Part shown: positions 47,402-56,020 of the stretch, in pieces
Layout of the letters: each line of letters starts with the position of its first letter
Position numbering within the stretch: the stretch's first letter is position 1
Source: an uncultured Muribaculum sp.
GTDB lineage: Bacteria; Bacteroidota; Bacteroidia; Bacteroidales; Muribaculaceae
Direction: 5' to 3'
Length of the DNA: 64,000 nucleotides
Assembly: GCA_910578835.1 (NCBI GenBank)
Contig: CAJTSK010000014.1
Location: 1-64,000, forward strand
Program-made: the position numbers and the translations under genes
Notes under the pieces: generated by a model
The model's input: the letters and a program-made list of their open reading frames with translations, nothing else
What the model was told of the DNA's origin: nothing
The model's database searches: none

Positions 47402-50137
47402 TTATTTGCCCGATACCCGTTCGCGAAGCTCCGAGGGGGTTTCCCCATATGACTCTTTATAGCAGCGGGTGAAATATGCAGGCGTGGAAAATCCTACTTC
47501 ATAGGCTATCTCGCTTATGGATTTCTGTGTGGTGGTCAACAGGTCGCGTGAGCGTTTTAGCCTGAGATTTTTTAACAGTTCCACGGGCGAGTAATTGGTG
47601 AGTGCCTTAATCTTGCGGTAAAACTGCGACCTTCCGAGTCCCATTTTAGAGGCAAGCTGGTCGACATTGAGGTCGGGATTGCCCATCTCAGCTGTCACAA
47701 TATCAAGGAATCGGGCGTAAAATTCATTTTCCACATCGGGATTTACCTGCTTTTGAGCGGCAGGGGTTGAGGTGGGGGTCAACGGCATCACGCTGTTTGA
47801 AGTCCACAGGTCTTTTATCCTTTTGCGGTTGTCTATGAGGTTGCGACATCGTGATTTAAGCACAGTGGTGCTAAATGGTTTGGCTACATATCCGTCGGCT
47901 CCGCTTTCGTATCCCTGGGCGCGCTGTTCGTCCATCGAACACGCTGTCAGCAGCAGTACAGGTATATGGGAAGTTGACACTTCTTCCTTTATGCGGCGGC
48001 AACATTCCAGTCCGTCCATGACCGGCATCATCACGTCGCAGATTATAAGGTCGGGCACATATTTTACCGCGAGCCTTACCCCGTCTTTTCCGTTTGATGC
48101 AAAAATGATTGTATAATCGTCTTTAAGCAACTCGCCTACCATGCGTCGTATATCTTCGTTGTCATCGATGATAAGGAGCAGGGGCTTGTCACTGCCGGCC
48201 GCCGGCTGCTCGGCAGTGATGTCACCGAGTTCCACCTCTACATCGTTGTTGGTGATGAGTTTAGATGTCGGCTGACACGCGGAGTCGTCTACATGCTTGA
48301 CAGGAATAGTGACGGTGAATTTTGAGCCTGTGCCCAATCGGCTTTCAACTGCAATCTCCCCGCCGTGAAGCTCTACAAAGGCTTTTGCGAGCGAAAGTCC
48401 TATGCCTGAGCCGTTGGGGTGTATCTTGTCAACCTGATAGAACCGGTCAAAGATGTTGCTTAAATCCTCGACGGCTATGCCCTTTCCGGTGTCTTCGACA
48501 GAGAATATCAGGTTATTGTCATGGCTGGTGGCTGAAAATCTGATTTTGCCATTGTCGGGCGTGTATTTAAATGCATTTGACATAAGATTGAAAAACACCC
48601 GCTCAATCTTTTCCGGGTCTAATGCAAGAGAAAAGTCGTCGGGCAGGTCGATGTCGACCGACAGTTTTATGTCTCGCTTGCGTGCTATTGCGTGGAATGC
48701 CTCAGTCCAGTCGAGCACCATTGTGCCGAATCTGACTTCGGAGAGGTTGAGGTCGAGCTTGCCGTTTTCATATTTTCTGAAGTCAAGAATCTGATTGATA
48801 AGTCTTCGCAATATCTTCACATTCTTATTTGCTATCTTCATCAACACATGCTGCTGTGGAGTGAGATTGTCGGCATCGACCAGTTGCTCGACCGGTTCCG
48901 ATATCAAGGTGAGAGGAGTGCGGAGGTCGTGAGATACATTGGTGAAAAACACCAGTTTGGACTGTGTGGCAGCGTGTAGTTGCTCGTTCAGCGCTTTTTG
49001 CGCGTCGCGCTGTTCTTCCAGCAGGCGGTTCTGTTCCATCAGCTGCCTCTGGTGACGCTGTCGCTGCCAAAAGGTGCGGAGTACAAGGAAAAGTACACCG
49101 ACAAGTAGTATCAGTATGGCAATGGCGGCATAAAACAATGAGGTCTGAGCCGAGTGCCTGCTCCAGAAGTCATCGACCTGACTTTTGAGTACTTTAATCT
49201 TATCGGTTTCTTCTTTAAGCGACTCGTTCTGAAGTAAAAGTATGTCGGCATTTGACAGGTCTACAGGTGATGCGATGGGGAGCTTGGTGATTGTGTCGTA
49301 AGGCTCTCCTTTTAGTATCGCCAGGGCTGTGCGTATCAGCCGGTGTCCCTCGGTCGGATACAGGAAAGTCGCGTCGATAACGCTGTCAGCTACCGCCTTT
49401 ATGCCTATTTCGGGCGCGGCATCTATACCTATTATCTTAATATCCAGCCCTTGGCGGCTGGCAGCTTCGGAGGCGGCGACAGCCATACGGTCGTTATGGG
49501 CATAGATTAAATCTACATCTTTCTTATATATTGCAAGCAGTGAGTCAGTTACGACTGACGCATCTTCGTAATTCCAGTTGCCATGAGCCGAGGCAAGTAT
49601 TGTCAGCCCTTCTGCTTCTGCACCTTCCATGAAGCCATCATGGCGCTCTGTTGCCGGAGTGGAAGCCATAAGCCCCGATATTTCAAGCACTTTTCCTCCA
49701 TGTCCTACAAGGTGTCGCGCGTAGTGTGCCGCCGCCTTGCCTATGCCTGCATTGTCCACTCCCTGATAGGCGGTATATGTGTTGCCGTTGATGTTGCGGT
49801 CGAAAATCACGACGGGGATTCCCGATTCATATGCTTCTTTTATTACCGGAGTAAGCGCGTCGGCTTCGTTGGGTGCGGCTATTATTATGTCGAAATCATT
49901 ATCCATGAAATAGCGTATGTCGGCAATCTGCTTGTCGTTGTTGTCATCGCCTGAGCGTATCTCTACTACAGCTTCGGGATGAAACATTATCTCACGGTTT
50001 ATCTCGTCGTTCATCTTGGCGCGCCAGTCATCCTGGCTGCATTGCGACACCCCGATACGGTATTGCTTGTTTTCATGGCAGCCGGTGAGCATGAACAGTG
50101 ACAAAATCATGAGCGCAAGTATGTGAATCTTTTTCAT
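47402..50137 (-). CDS. Hybrid two-component regulator with periplasmic-binding-protein sensor (BT1754-like)
   Basis: A 911-residue one-protein signalling system. The N-terminus has a signal/lipobox-like LTGC (Cys20), then a LacI-type periplasmic binding domain (about 25-310; YRIGVSQCSQDDWRAKMN), a membrane helix (334-354), and a histidine kinase with H-box NVSHDLRTPL (His403). The receiver domain has Asp701 (ICDVMMPVMDG) and the AraC HTH lies at about 800-911 (ISEIAYEVGFSTPAYFTRCY). The same architecture is known in the Bacteroides thetaiotaomicron fructose sensor BT1754. Genes for a GH32 enzyme and fructokinase next door support fructose as ligand. It should activate this locus. Confidence 0.93.
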   Translation of the reverse strand: MKKIHILALMILSLFMLTGCHENKQYRIGVSQCSQDDWRAKMNDEINREIMFHPEAVVEIRSGDDNNDKQIADIRYFMDNDFDIIIAAPNEADALTPVIKEAYESGIPVVIFDRNINGNTYTAYQGVDNAGIGKAAAHYARHLVGHGGKVLEISGLMASTPATERHDGFMEGAEAEGLTILASAHGNWNYEDASVVTDSLLAIYKKDVDLIYAHNDRMAVAASEAASRQGLDIKIIGIDAAPEIGIKAVADSVIDATFLYPTEGHRLIRTALAILKGEPYDTITKLPIASPVDLSNADILLLQNESLKEETDKIKVLKSQVDDFWSRHSAQTSLFYAAIAILILLVGVLFLVLRTFWQRQRHQRQLMEQNRLLEEQRDAQKALNEQLHAATQSKLVFFTNVSHDLRTPLTLISEPVEQLVDADNLTPQQHVLMKIANKNVKILRRLINQILDFRKYENGKLDLNLSEVRFGTMVLDWTEAFHAIARKRDIKLSVDIDLPDDFSLALDPEKIERVFFNLMSNAFKYTPDNGKIRFSATSHDNNLIFSVEDTGKGIAVEDLSNIFDRFYQVDKIHPNGSGIGLSLAKAFVELHGGEIAVESRLGTGSKFTVTIPVKHVDDSACQPTSKLITNNDVEVELGDITAEQPAAGSDKPLLLIIDDNEDIRRMVGELLKDDYTIIFASNGKDGVRLAVKYVPDLIICDVMMPVMDGLECCRRIKEEVSTSHIPVLLLTACSMDEQRAQGYESGADGYVAKPFSTTVLKSRCRNLIDNRKRIKDLWTSNSVMPLTPTSTPAAQKQVNPDVENEFYARFLDIVTAEMGNPDLNVDQLASKMGLGRSQFYRKIKALTNYSPVELLKNLRLKRSRDLLTTTQKSISEIAYEVGFSTPAYFTRCYKESYGETPSELRERVSGK

Positions 50138-50180
50138 GAGATTAGTGCTTTCAATTCAATCAGTTATTATTATGTGATTG

Positions 50181-50188
50181 CAAATATA
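50181..50188 (-). promoter_or_regulatory. Candidate -7 box of the hybrid regulator gene
   Basis: The - strand reads TATATTTG (TAnnTTTG), 44 nt before the start codon. Confidence 0.5.
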
Positions 50189-50230
50189 GTGATAATCTTA
50201 TGAAAAACAGAGCCTTTGCTTGTAAAATCA

Positions 50231-50274
50231 GGTCAATGCAACATTTGTGCAACCTAATGCTCTAATTTTAATAG
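50231..50274. promoter_or_regulatory. Candidate regulator site upstream of GH32 (shared motif)
   Basis: GGTCAATGC at 50231-50239 and AATGC-NN-TAATTTTAATAG at 50256-50274; the two AATGC boxes are 21 nt apart. The motif ends 20 nt before the GH32 -7 box. The susC upstream region has the same GGTCAATGC and TAATTTTAATAG elements. Confidence 0.45.
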
Positions 50275-50294
50275 TGAGTATTTACGATAGTTAT

Positions 50295-50302
50295 TAGATT
50301 TG
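50295..50302 (+). promoter_or_regulatory. Candidate -7 box of the GH32 operon
   Basis: TAGATTTG (TAnnTTTG) 41 nt before the GH32 start. The place of the -33 is taken by the end of the shared motif. Confidence 0.6.
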
Positions 50303-50342
50303 CATTGTCAAACAAAACAACAAAACAATAACACGTTATAAT

Positions 50343-52175
50343 ATGAAAAGAATATCCGACATAACCAAGACGCTGCTGACAGCCGCAACCGTTTTTGCTG
50401 GCAGCCAGCTGTCGACCGCCGGAAATGGCGTTGAAATCGAACATCTCGGCACCAATAACACCCTTGTAAGGGTCACCGCCGACGGCAAGTATCTGATATT
50501 GCCCGTGCAGGAATCCAATGACGAGGCGACTGTCAATGTACTGGTTGACGGAAAGCTTGACCGTACACTCAATGTGCGTCTCGCCAAGTCAAAGGTAGAT
50601 TACACAGTGCCGTTTGATATCGAGAAATACAAGGGTAAGAATGTGCTTCTTAATGTTGTTACTTCCCAGAGCCGCGCAACGGTGCGCGAGGCGAAAGAAG
50701 ATGCATGCTGGGGTAACTTCTGTGTTTCCGATACGTTTAATACCGAAAACCGAGAGAAATACCGTCCGGCATTTCATCATACCCCGCTATACGGGTGGAT
50801 GAATGACCCCAACGGCATGTTTTATAAGGATGGTGTGTGGCACTTGTATTATCAATGGAATCCTTTCGGCTCAAAATGGCAGAACATGACATGGGGTCAC
50901 TCCTCATCGACCGACCTTGTAAACTGGACTCACCACGATGCCGCGATTGAGCCTGACGGGCTTGGCACTGTGTTTAGCGGAAGCTCTGCCATTGATAGTG
51001 AAAACAGTGCAGGATTTGGAAAGGATGCAGTGGTGGCAATGTACACCTCTGCCGGCGCAAGCCAGATTCAGAGTCTTGCCTGGAGCAACGACAATGGTGC
51101 GTCGTTCAATATATATGCCGGAAATCCGGTGCTTACTCTTGAAAGCGAGGCGCGTGACCCTAACATGTTCTGGAATCAGGATACCAAGGAATGGATATTG
51201 GTGCTTGCCCATGCCCTCGATCATGAGATGCTCATATTCACTTCCCCCGACATGAAGAAGTGGACTCTTCAGAGTGCCTTCGGAAAAGGTCTTGGCGCTC
51301 AGGACGGGGTATGGGAGTGTCCCGACCTGTTTGAACTGCCTGTAGCCGGCAGTGATGAAAAGAAATGGGTATTGCTCAGCAATCTTAATCCGGGCGGTCC
51401 GTTTGGCGGAAGTGCGACCCAGTATTTCGTGGGCGATTTTGACGGCAAGACATTTACTCCCGACCTTGATGCCGAAGGCAAAGTGCCGACCAAATGGCTT
51501 GACTATGGCAAGGATCACTATGCGACAGTGAGCTTTAGCGATGCTCCCGGTGGGCGACGCACTGTAATCGGCTGGATGAGCAACTGGCAATATGCTCCCG
51601 AAGTGCCTACGATGCAATACCGTAGCGCCAATACACTGCCGCGAGAATTGGGGTTGTTTAAAAACAGCGATGGTCAGATTTACGCATCATCGGCACCTTC
51701 TCCAGAGCTTGAAGCTGTTCGTGGAAGTGTGTTTAAGTCGGTATCAAAAGTTAATGTCGATACAAAGGGTAGGAGATATGCCATACCCGATATTTGCGAG
51801 ATTACCATGAATATCGACCCGCTCAAATCAGATTCAGTGACTTTGGAACTGGCTAATAATGCCGGAGAAAAAGTGGTATTGACTTATGACCCCGCAACTT
51901 CTCGACTCAGCTTTGACCGTAAAGAGAGCGGCATCGTGGATTTCAGTCAGGATTTCCCTGCTATAACAGTGGCTCCCACCTATAATGACGGTAAGACCCT
52001 CTCGCTCCGTATATTTGTCGACCGCTCAAGCATCGAGGTGTTTGAAAAAGATGGCAGGTTTGTGATGACAAATATCGTGTTCCCCAACTCTCCTTATTCT
52101 TATATGTCGGTTAAGGCAAACGGAGGAAAGGCGCGTGTATCCAATCTTAAAATTTATAATATTAACGCTCAATAA
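50343..52175 (+). CDS. Glycoside hydrolase family 32 (exo-fructosidase type)
   Basis: A 610-residue secreted GH32. A Sec signal peptide (about 1-26, no lipobox) suggests a periplasmic enzyme. An N-terminal DUF4980-like strand domain covers about 28-118. The catalytic five-blade domain has the nucleophile Asp155 in WMNDPNG, the transition-state Asp272 in ARDP, and acid/base Glu325 in WECPD. A C-terminal beta-sandwich ends with RIFVDRSSIEVFE. It releases fructose from sucrose or fructans; inulin versus levan preference cannot be read. First gene of the operon with MFS importer and fructokinase. Confidence 0.96.
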   Translation: MKRISDITKTLLTAATVFAGSQLSTAGNGVEIEHLGTNNTLVRVTADGKYLILPVQESNDEATVNVLVDGKLDRTLNVRLAKSKVDYTVPFDIEKYKGKNVLLNVVTSQSRATVREAKEDACWGNFCVSDTFNTENREKYRPAFHHTPLYGWMNDPNGMFYKDGVWHLYYQWNPFGSKWQNMTWGHSSSTDLVNWTHHDAAIEPDGLGTVFSGSSAIDSENSAGFGKDAVVAMYTSAGASQIQSLAWSNDNGASFNIYAGNPVLTLESEARDPNMFWNQDTKEWILVLAHALDHEMLIFTSPDMKKWTLQSAFGKGLGAQDGVWECPDLFELPVAGSDEKKWVLLSNLNPGGPFGGSATQYFVGDFDGKTFTPDLDAEGKVPTKWLDYGKDHYATVSFSDAPGGRRTVIGWMSNWQYAPEVPTMQYRSANTLPRELGLFKNSDGQIYASSAPSPELEAVRGSVFKSVSKVNVDTKGRRYAIPDICEITMNIDPLKSDSVTLELANNAGEKVVLTYDPATSRLSFDRKESGIVDFSQDFPAITVAPTYNDGKTLSLRIFVDRSSIEVFEKDGRFVMTNIVFPNSPYSYMSVKANGGKARVSNLKIYNINAQ

Positions 52176-52187
52176 ATTATCCGAAAT

Positions 52188-53375
52188 ATGGAAATGTCAC
52201 AATCTTTGGCAAATGACAGAAAGAGCTCTCTTATGCAGATAGCGCCTGTAATGCTGTGCTTTTTCGCAATGGGGTTTGTCGACCTTGTAGGCACCGCATC
52301 CAACTATGTACAGAAAGACCTGGGTCTCACTGACTCTCAGGCAAATCTCTTCCCTTCGCTGGTGTTCTTCTGGTTTCTTATCTTTTCTGTGCCCACCGGA
52401 ATGCTCATGAACCGTATCGGTCGCAAAAAGACGGTATTGATAAGCCTTGTGGTAACAGCAATATCGCTTATTATCCCTATTGCCGGAGACAGCTATATTG
52501 CCATGCTCCTGTCATTTTCTCTACTCGGCATCGGCAACGCCATGATGCAGACTTCGCTCAACCCCCTCGTGACTAATCTTATCAGCAGCGACAAGCTTGC
52601 GTCGACACTTACTTTCGGTCAGTTTGTCAAGGCTATCGCGTCATTCCTTGCCCCGATACTTGCGGCATGGGGAGCCACTACCTATCTTCCTACATTCGGT
52701 CTCGGCTGGAGAGCACTGTTTGTAATCTATGCAATCGTGAGCCTGCTATCCATCTCGGCGCTCGCAGCTACTCCAATTGATGAGGAACGCCCCGACAAGG
52801 CTTCGGGCATAAAGGAGTGTGTCAAGCTTCTCGGGAGCCCGTTTATACTGCTCTGCTTCCTGGGCATAATGTGTCATGTAGGAATTGATGTCGGCACCAA
52901 CACCACTGCGCCCAAAATCATAATGGAGCGTCTGGGGTTGCCGCTTGAGGAAGCCGGATTTGCCACCAGTGTGTATTTTATATTCCGTACGGCAGGATGT
53001 TTCCTCGGAGCGTTCATACTCCGCTTGATGTCGCCTAAGATTTTCTTCGGCATCAGTGTGGTAATGATGCTCGTGGCTATGGGAATGCTGTTTGTATGTG
53101 ACACCCTCACCGCTATCTATGTGGCTCTCGGGCTTATAGGTTTCGGCAACTCCAATATTTTCCCAATTGTATTCTCGCAGGCACTCATGGCTTCACCGGC
53201 TCAGAAAAATGAGGTGTCCGGTCTGATGATTATGGGATTGTTTGGCGGTACGATTTTCCCTCTCGCGATGGGTTATGCCGCCGATGCGACAGGTCAGGCA
53301 GGAGCTGTTGCCGTAATGGCTGCCGGTGTAATTTATCTATTGTATTATACTCTGAATATTAAAACTTCCAAATAA
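52188..53375 (+). CDS. MFS sugar importer, FucP-like
   Basis: A 395-residue major facilitator protein with 12 hydrophobic segments. GFVDLVGTASNYVQKDLGLT in the first helix region and FSVPTGMLMNRIGRKKTVLI with the MFS motif between helices 2 and 3 are clear. It resembles the FucP/glucose-galactose porter group used in Bacteroides fructan loci to carry fructose across the inner membrane. It lies 12 nt behind GH32 and 12 nt before the fructokinase, which makes fructose the likely substrate. Confidence 0.9.
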   Translation: MEMSQSLANDRKSSLMQIAPVMLCFFAMGFVDLVGTASNYVQKDLGLTDSQANLFPSLVFFWFLIFSVPTGMLMNRIGRKKTVLISLVVTAISLIIPIAGDSYIAMLLSFSLLGIGNAMMQTSLNPLVTNLISSDKLASTLTFGQFVKAIASFLAPILAAWGATTYLPTFGLGWRALFVIYAIVSLLSISALAATPIDEERPDKASGIKECVKLLGSPFILLCFLGIMCHVGIDVGTNTTAPKIIMERLGLPLEEAGFATSVYFIFRTAGCFLGAFILRLMSPKIFFGISVVMMLVAMGMLFVCDTLTAIYVALGLIGFGNSNIFPIVFSQALMASPAQKNEVSGLMIMGLFGGTIFPLAMGYAADATGQAGAVAVMAAGVIYLLYYTLNIKTSK

Positions 53376-53387
53376 ATAGCCTTAATC

Positions 53388-54266
53388 ATGAATGACTTAG
53401 TAATAGGAATGGGAGAAGCCCTCTGGGATGTACTCCCCGAAGGTAAAAAACTGGGTGGCGCGCCCGCTAATTTCGCATACCATGTATCACAATTCGGGCT
53501 TCCAAGCTCTGTTGTGAGTGCAGTCGGTGATGATGCGCTCGGTTATGAAATCCTTGAGAATTTTGCATCAAAGGGACTTAACCATCTTATAGAAAAGGTG
53601 CCTTATCCTACCGGTACCGTACAGGTGGAAATTGATCAGGCAGGTATCCCTCAATATGAAATAAAGGAAAATGTGGCGTGGGACAATATACCGTATACCG
53701 CACGCCTGGAGTCGCTTGCCTCCAAGACCAAGGCTGTGTGCTTCGGTTCGCTCGCCCAGAGAAACGTCGTGTCGCGCAATACCATCAACCGCTTTCTTGA
53801 TGCGATGCCTGAGAGCGACTACAATCTGGTGGTGTTTGACGTCAATCTGCGTCAAGGATTCTATAACAAGGAGATTCTCTGCAACTCAATGTCAAGATGT
53901 AATATATTGAAAATAAATGATGAAGAACTTGTGACGGTAAGCCGCATGTTTGGCTATCCCGGCATTGACCTTCAGGATAAATGCTGGATATTGCTCGGCA
54001 AGTATAATCTCAAGATGCTGATATTGACTTGTGGTATTAACGGCAGTTACGTGTTTACGCCCGGAAATGTATCGTTCCAGCCGACTCCGAAGGTGGAGGT
54101 TGCCGATACGGTAGGTGCCGGCGATTCCTTTACGGCAGCGTTCATTGCCAGTATCTTGAAGGGAAAGCCGGTCAGTGAAGCCCATGCGCTTGCAGTGAAG
54201 GTGTCGGCTTACGTATGCACGCAGAAGGGTGCTATGCCTATCCTGCCGGCTGAATATACGAAGTAG
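53388..54266 (+). CDS. Fructokinase, PfkB family
   Basis: A 292-residue ribokinase-like sugar kinase. The N-terminal motif GEALWDVLPEGKKLGGAPAN and the C-terminal DTVGAGDSFTAAFIASIL, with the catalytic Asp of GAGD, are both present. It phosphorylates free fructose to fructose-6-phosphate in the cytoplasm. Third gene of the operon; the importer stops 12 nt upstream. A tandem 12-bp repeat directly follows the stop codon. Confidence 0.94.
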   Translation: MNDLVIGMGEALWDVLPEGKKLGGAPANFAYHVSQFGLPSSVVSAVGDDALGYEILENFASKGLNHLIEKVPYPTGTVQVEIDQAGIPQYEIKENVAWDNIPYTARLESLASKTKAVCFGSLAQRNVVSRNTINRFLDAMPESDYNLVVFDVNLRQGFYNKEILCNSMSRCNILKINDEELVTVSRMFGYPGIDLQDKCWILLGKYNLKMLILTCGINGSYVFTPGNVSFQPTPKVEVADTVGAGDSFTAAFIASILKGKPVSEAHALAVKVSAYVCTQKGAMPILPAEYTK

Positions 54267-54289
54267 GGTTGATTGCTGGGTTGATTGCT
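54266..54289. repeat. Tandem 12-bp repeat behind fructokinase
   Basis: Two perfect copies of GGGTTGATTGCT (54266-54277, 54278-54289) beginning with the last base of the stop codon. Probably a slippage duplication. Confidence 0.8.
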
Positions 54290-54342
54290 CCCTCCTCTGC
54301 GCTAATTATCATCACCGGATTAAAAAATACCGGAATAATCGC

Positions 54343-54350
54343 TAATTTTG
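54343..54350 (+). promoter_or_regulatory. Candidate -7 box for GNAT gene
   Basis: TAATTTTG (TAnnTTTG) 19 nt before the start codon. Confidence 0.55.
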
Positions 54351-54369
54351 TCATATTAAAAATCAGGAT

Positions 54370-54894
54370 ATGACATATTTTGAGACAGAACGATTGATAT
54401 TGCGCGGATGGAGGGAGGATGATTTACCCATTTTTGCCGCGATGAATTGTGATGAACGCGTGATGCGTTATTTCCCTGCGACATTGACCATCGCCGAGAC
54501 CCGGCAGTTTTTTGAGCGCATAAAAGATGAGTTTCTCCGCAAAGGGTGGGGGCTATATGCTGTTGAGGAAAAGGTGACCGGCAAATTTATCGGTTATGTC
54601 GGGTTTCATGAAATTGGTTTTGACGCTGATTTCACGCCCGGGGTTGAGATAGGGTGGCGTCTTGCCGCCGATTATCATAATCGGGGCTATGCGACTGAAG
54701 CGGCAACAGAAGTGTTGAGCCATGCAAAAGAGCTTGGAATAGACCGTGTCTATTCATTTACCGCTAAGGTAAATGTGCCCTCTGAGCGAGTCATGCAGAA
54801 GATAGGGATGGAAAAGGCGGGCGAATTTGCTCACCCGAAACTCCCTGCCGACTCTCCCTTGTCGCTTCACCTCCTGTATCGCCACGACACTTGA
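54370..54894 (+). CDS. GNAT family N-acetyltransferase (RimJ/RimL-like)
   Basis: A 174-residue acetyltransferase. The start MTYFETERLILRGWREDDLP is typical of the RimJ/RimL subgroup. The acetyl-CoA-binding motif region is PGVEIGWRLAADYHNRGYAT at about residues 77-96, followed by YSFTAKVNVPSERVMQKIGM. It may acetylate a ribosomal protein N-terminus, another protein or a small molecule. Monocistronic, with a short leader and a clear -7 box. It marks the end of the ordinary genes before the accessory region. Confidence 0.92.
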   Translation: MTYFETERLILRGWREDDLPIFAAMNCDERVMRYFPATLTIAETRQFFERIKDEFLRKGWGLYAVEEKVTGKFIGYVGFHEIGFDADFTPGVEIGWRLAADYHNRGYATEAATEVLSHAKELGIDRVYSFTAKVNVPSERVMQKIGMEKAGEFAHPKLPADSPLSLHLLYRHDT

Positions 54895-55071
54895 TGCAAT
54901 ACCCCGACCCGCAGAATGTTCGGCGTAATCATCTTTCCTGTTGGAAACTGTTTCATTATATCTATCAGTTTTTGGCTGTTTTGGGGTATAATTCGTTAAA
55001 AGAAGGATTATATGCCATATAGTATTTAAGGAAAAAATTATAAGCTGCCGCGTTTTGTTAGTTTGTCGTCT

Positions 55072-55079
55072 TAACTTTG
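55072..55079 (+). promoter_or_regulatory. Candidate -7 box for the WYL operon
   Basis: TAACTTTG (TAnnTTTG) 22 nt before the WYL start at 55102. Confidence 0.55.
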
Positions 55080-55101
55080 CGATAAGAAAAATTAATTGGC
55101 T

Positions 55102-56019
55102 ATGAAGCAAAGTGAATTATTTAGACGATATATCTGGCTCGTCGACCTCATTTACAGAAATGACGGCATAACTCGCGACGAGATAAATCGTTGCTGGAGT
55201 AGGTCGCGCCTCAACGACGGCAAGGAGGATGAAATACCCGAACGTACTTTCCACCGACATAAAGTAGCTATCAAAGATTTATTTGACTTTGATATTGTCT
55301 GTGACCGACATGGTGAAAAGACATATCATATAGCCCATAGAGATACTTTGAAACAGGATGGTGCTATAGAATGGTTACTTAATTCTTTTGCAGTCAACAA
55401 TGTCTTGTCAGAGTGCCATGGTTTTCAACATCGTATTCTGCTTGAGTCGGTACCGGGCGGTCAACAATACCTCATGCCTATAGTAGAAGCAATGCGTGAT
55501 AGCAAAGTCCTCAGTCTGTCATATCAAAGTTTCAGGATGGAAGCACCTAAACCTTATGAGGTTGAGCCATACTGCCTGAAGATATACAAGCAGCGATGGT
55601 ATCTTTTAGGTAGGATAACAGACCGCGATGTGATGCGGACTTTCGCACTTGACCGAATCAAAGACATTAAGCAGACAGACAAGACATTCTTAATGCCGGA
55701 CTCGTTTGATGCGGAGAAATATTTTGAGAATACAATCGGCATAATCGTTGATGATAACTGCCCGCCTCAAACTATCAAGATATATGCAGTCAACGGGCAG
55801 CAAGATTATATCCGCTCGCTTCCTCTACATCCCACGCAACAGGAATATGAAACCGGAGCTAATGGCGCAAAATTCAGTATTTTTGCTCAGCCCAATTACG
55901 ATCTTATCCAGGAACTTCTGAGATATGGCGAAGATGTCGTTGTGCTTACGCCCAAATGGTTCAGGGACAAGTTCCGCGAGATTGTAAATAAAATGAGTTA
56001 TAACTATAGCGAAGAATAA
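55102..56019 (+). CDS. WYL-domain transcriptional regulator
   Basis: From the ATG at 55102 (a TTG two codons upstream is also open) the protein has 305 residues. An N-terminal winged-helix part (about 1-75; ERTFHRHKVAIKDLFDFDIV) is followed by a WYL domain at about 120-200 with the namesake RWYLLG in KIYKQRWYLLGRITDRDV, and a WCX-like C-terminal domain. WYL regulators bind nucleic acid or nucleotide ligands and often control phage defence genes. The next gene starts 1 nt after the stop, so the two are coupled. The composition is AT-richer than in upstream genes. Confidence 0.88.
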   Translation: MKQSELFRRYIWLVDLIYRNDGITRDEINRCWSRSRLNDGKEDEIPERTFHRHKVAIKDLFDFDIVCDRHGEKTYHIAHRDTLKQDGAIEWLLNSFAVNNVLSECHGFQHRILLESVPGGQQYLMPIVEAMRDSKVLSLSYQSFRMEAPKPYEVEPYCLKIYKQRWYLLGRITDRDVMRTFALDRIKDIKQTDKTFLMPDSFDAEKYFENTIGIIVDDNCPPQTIKIYAVNGQQDYIRSLPLHPTQQEYETGANGAKFSIFAQPNYDLIQELLRYGEDVVVLTPKWFRDKFREIVNKMSYNYSEE

Positions 56020-56020
56020 T

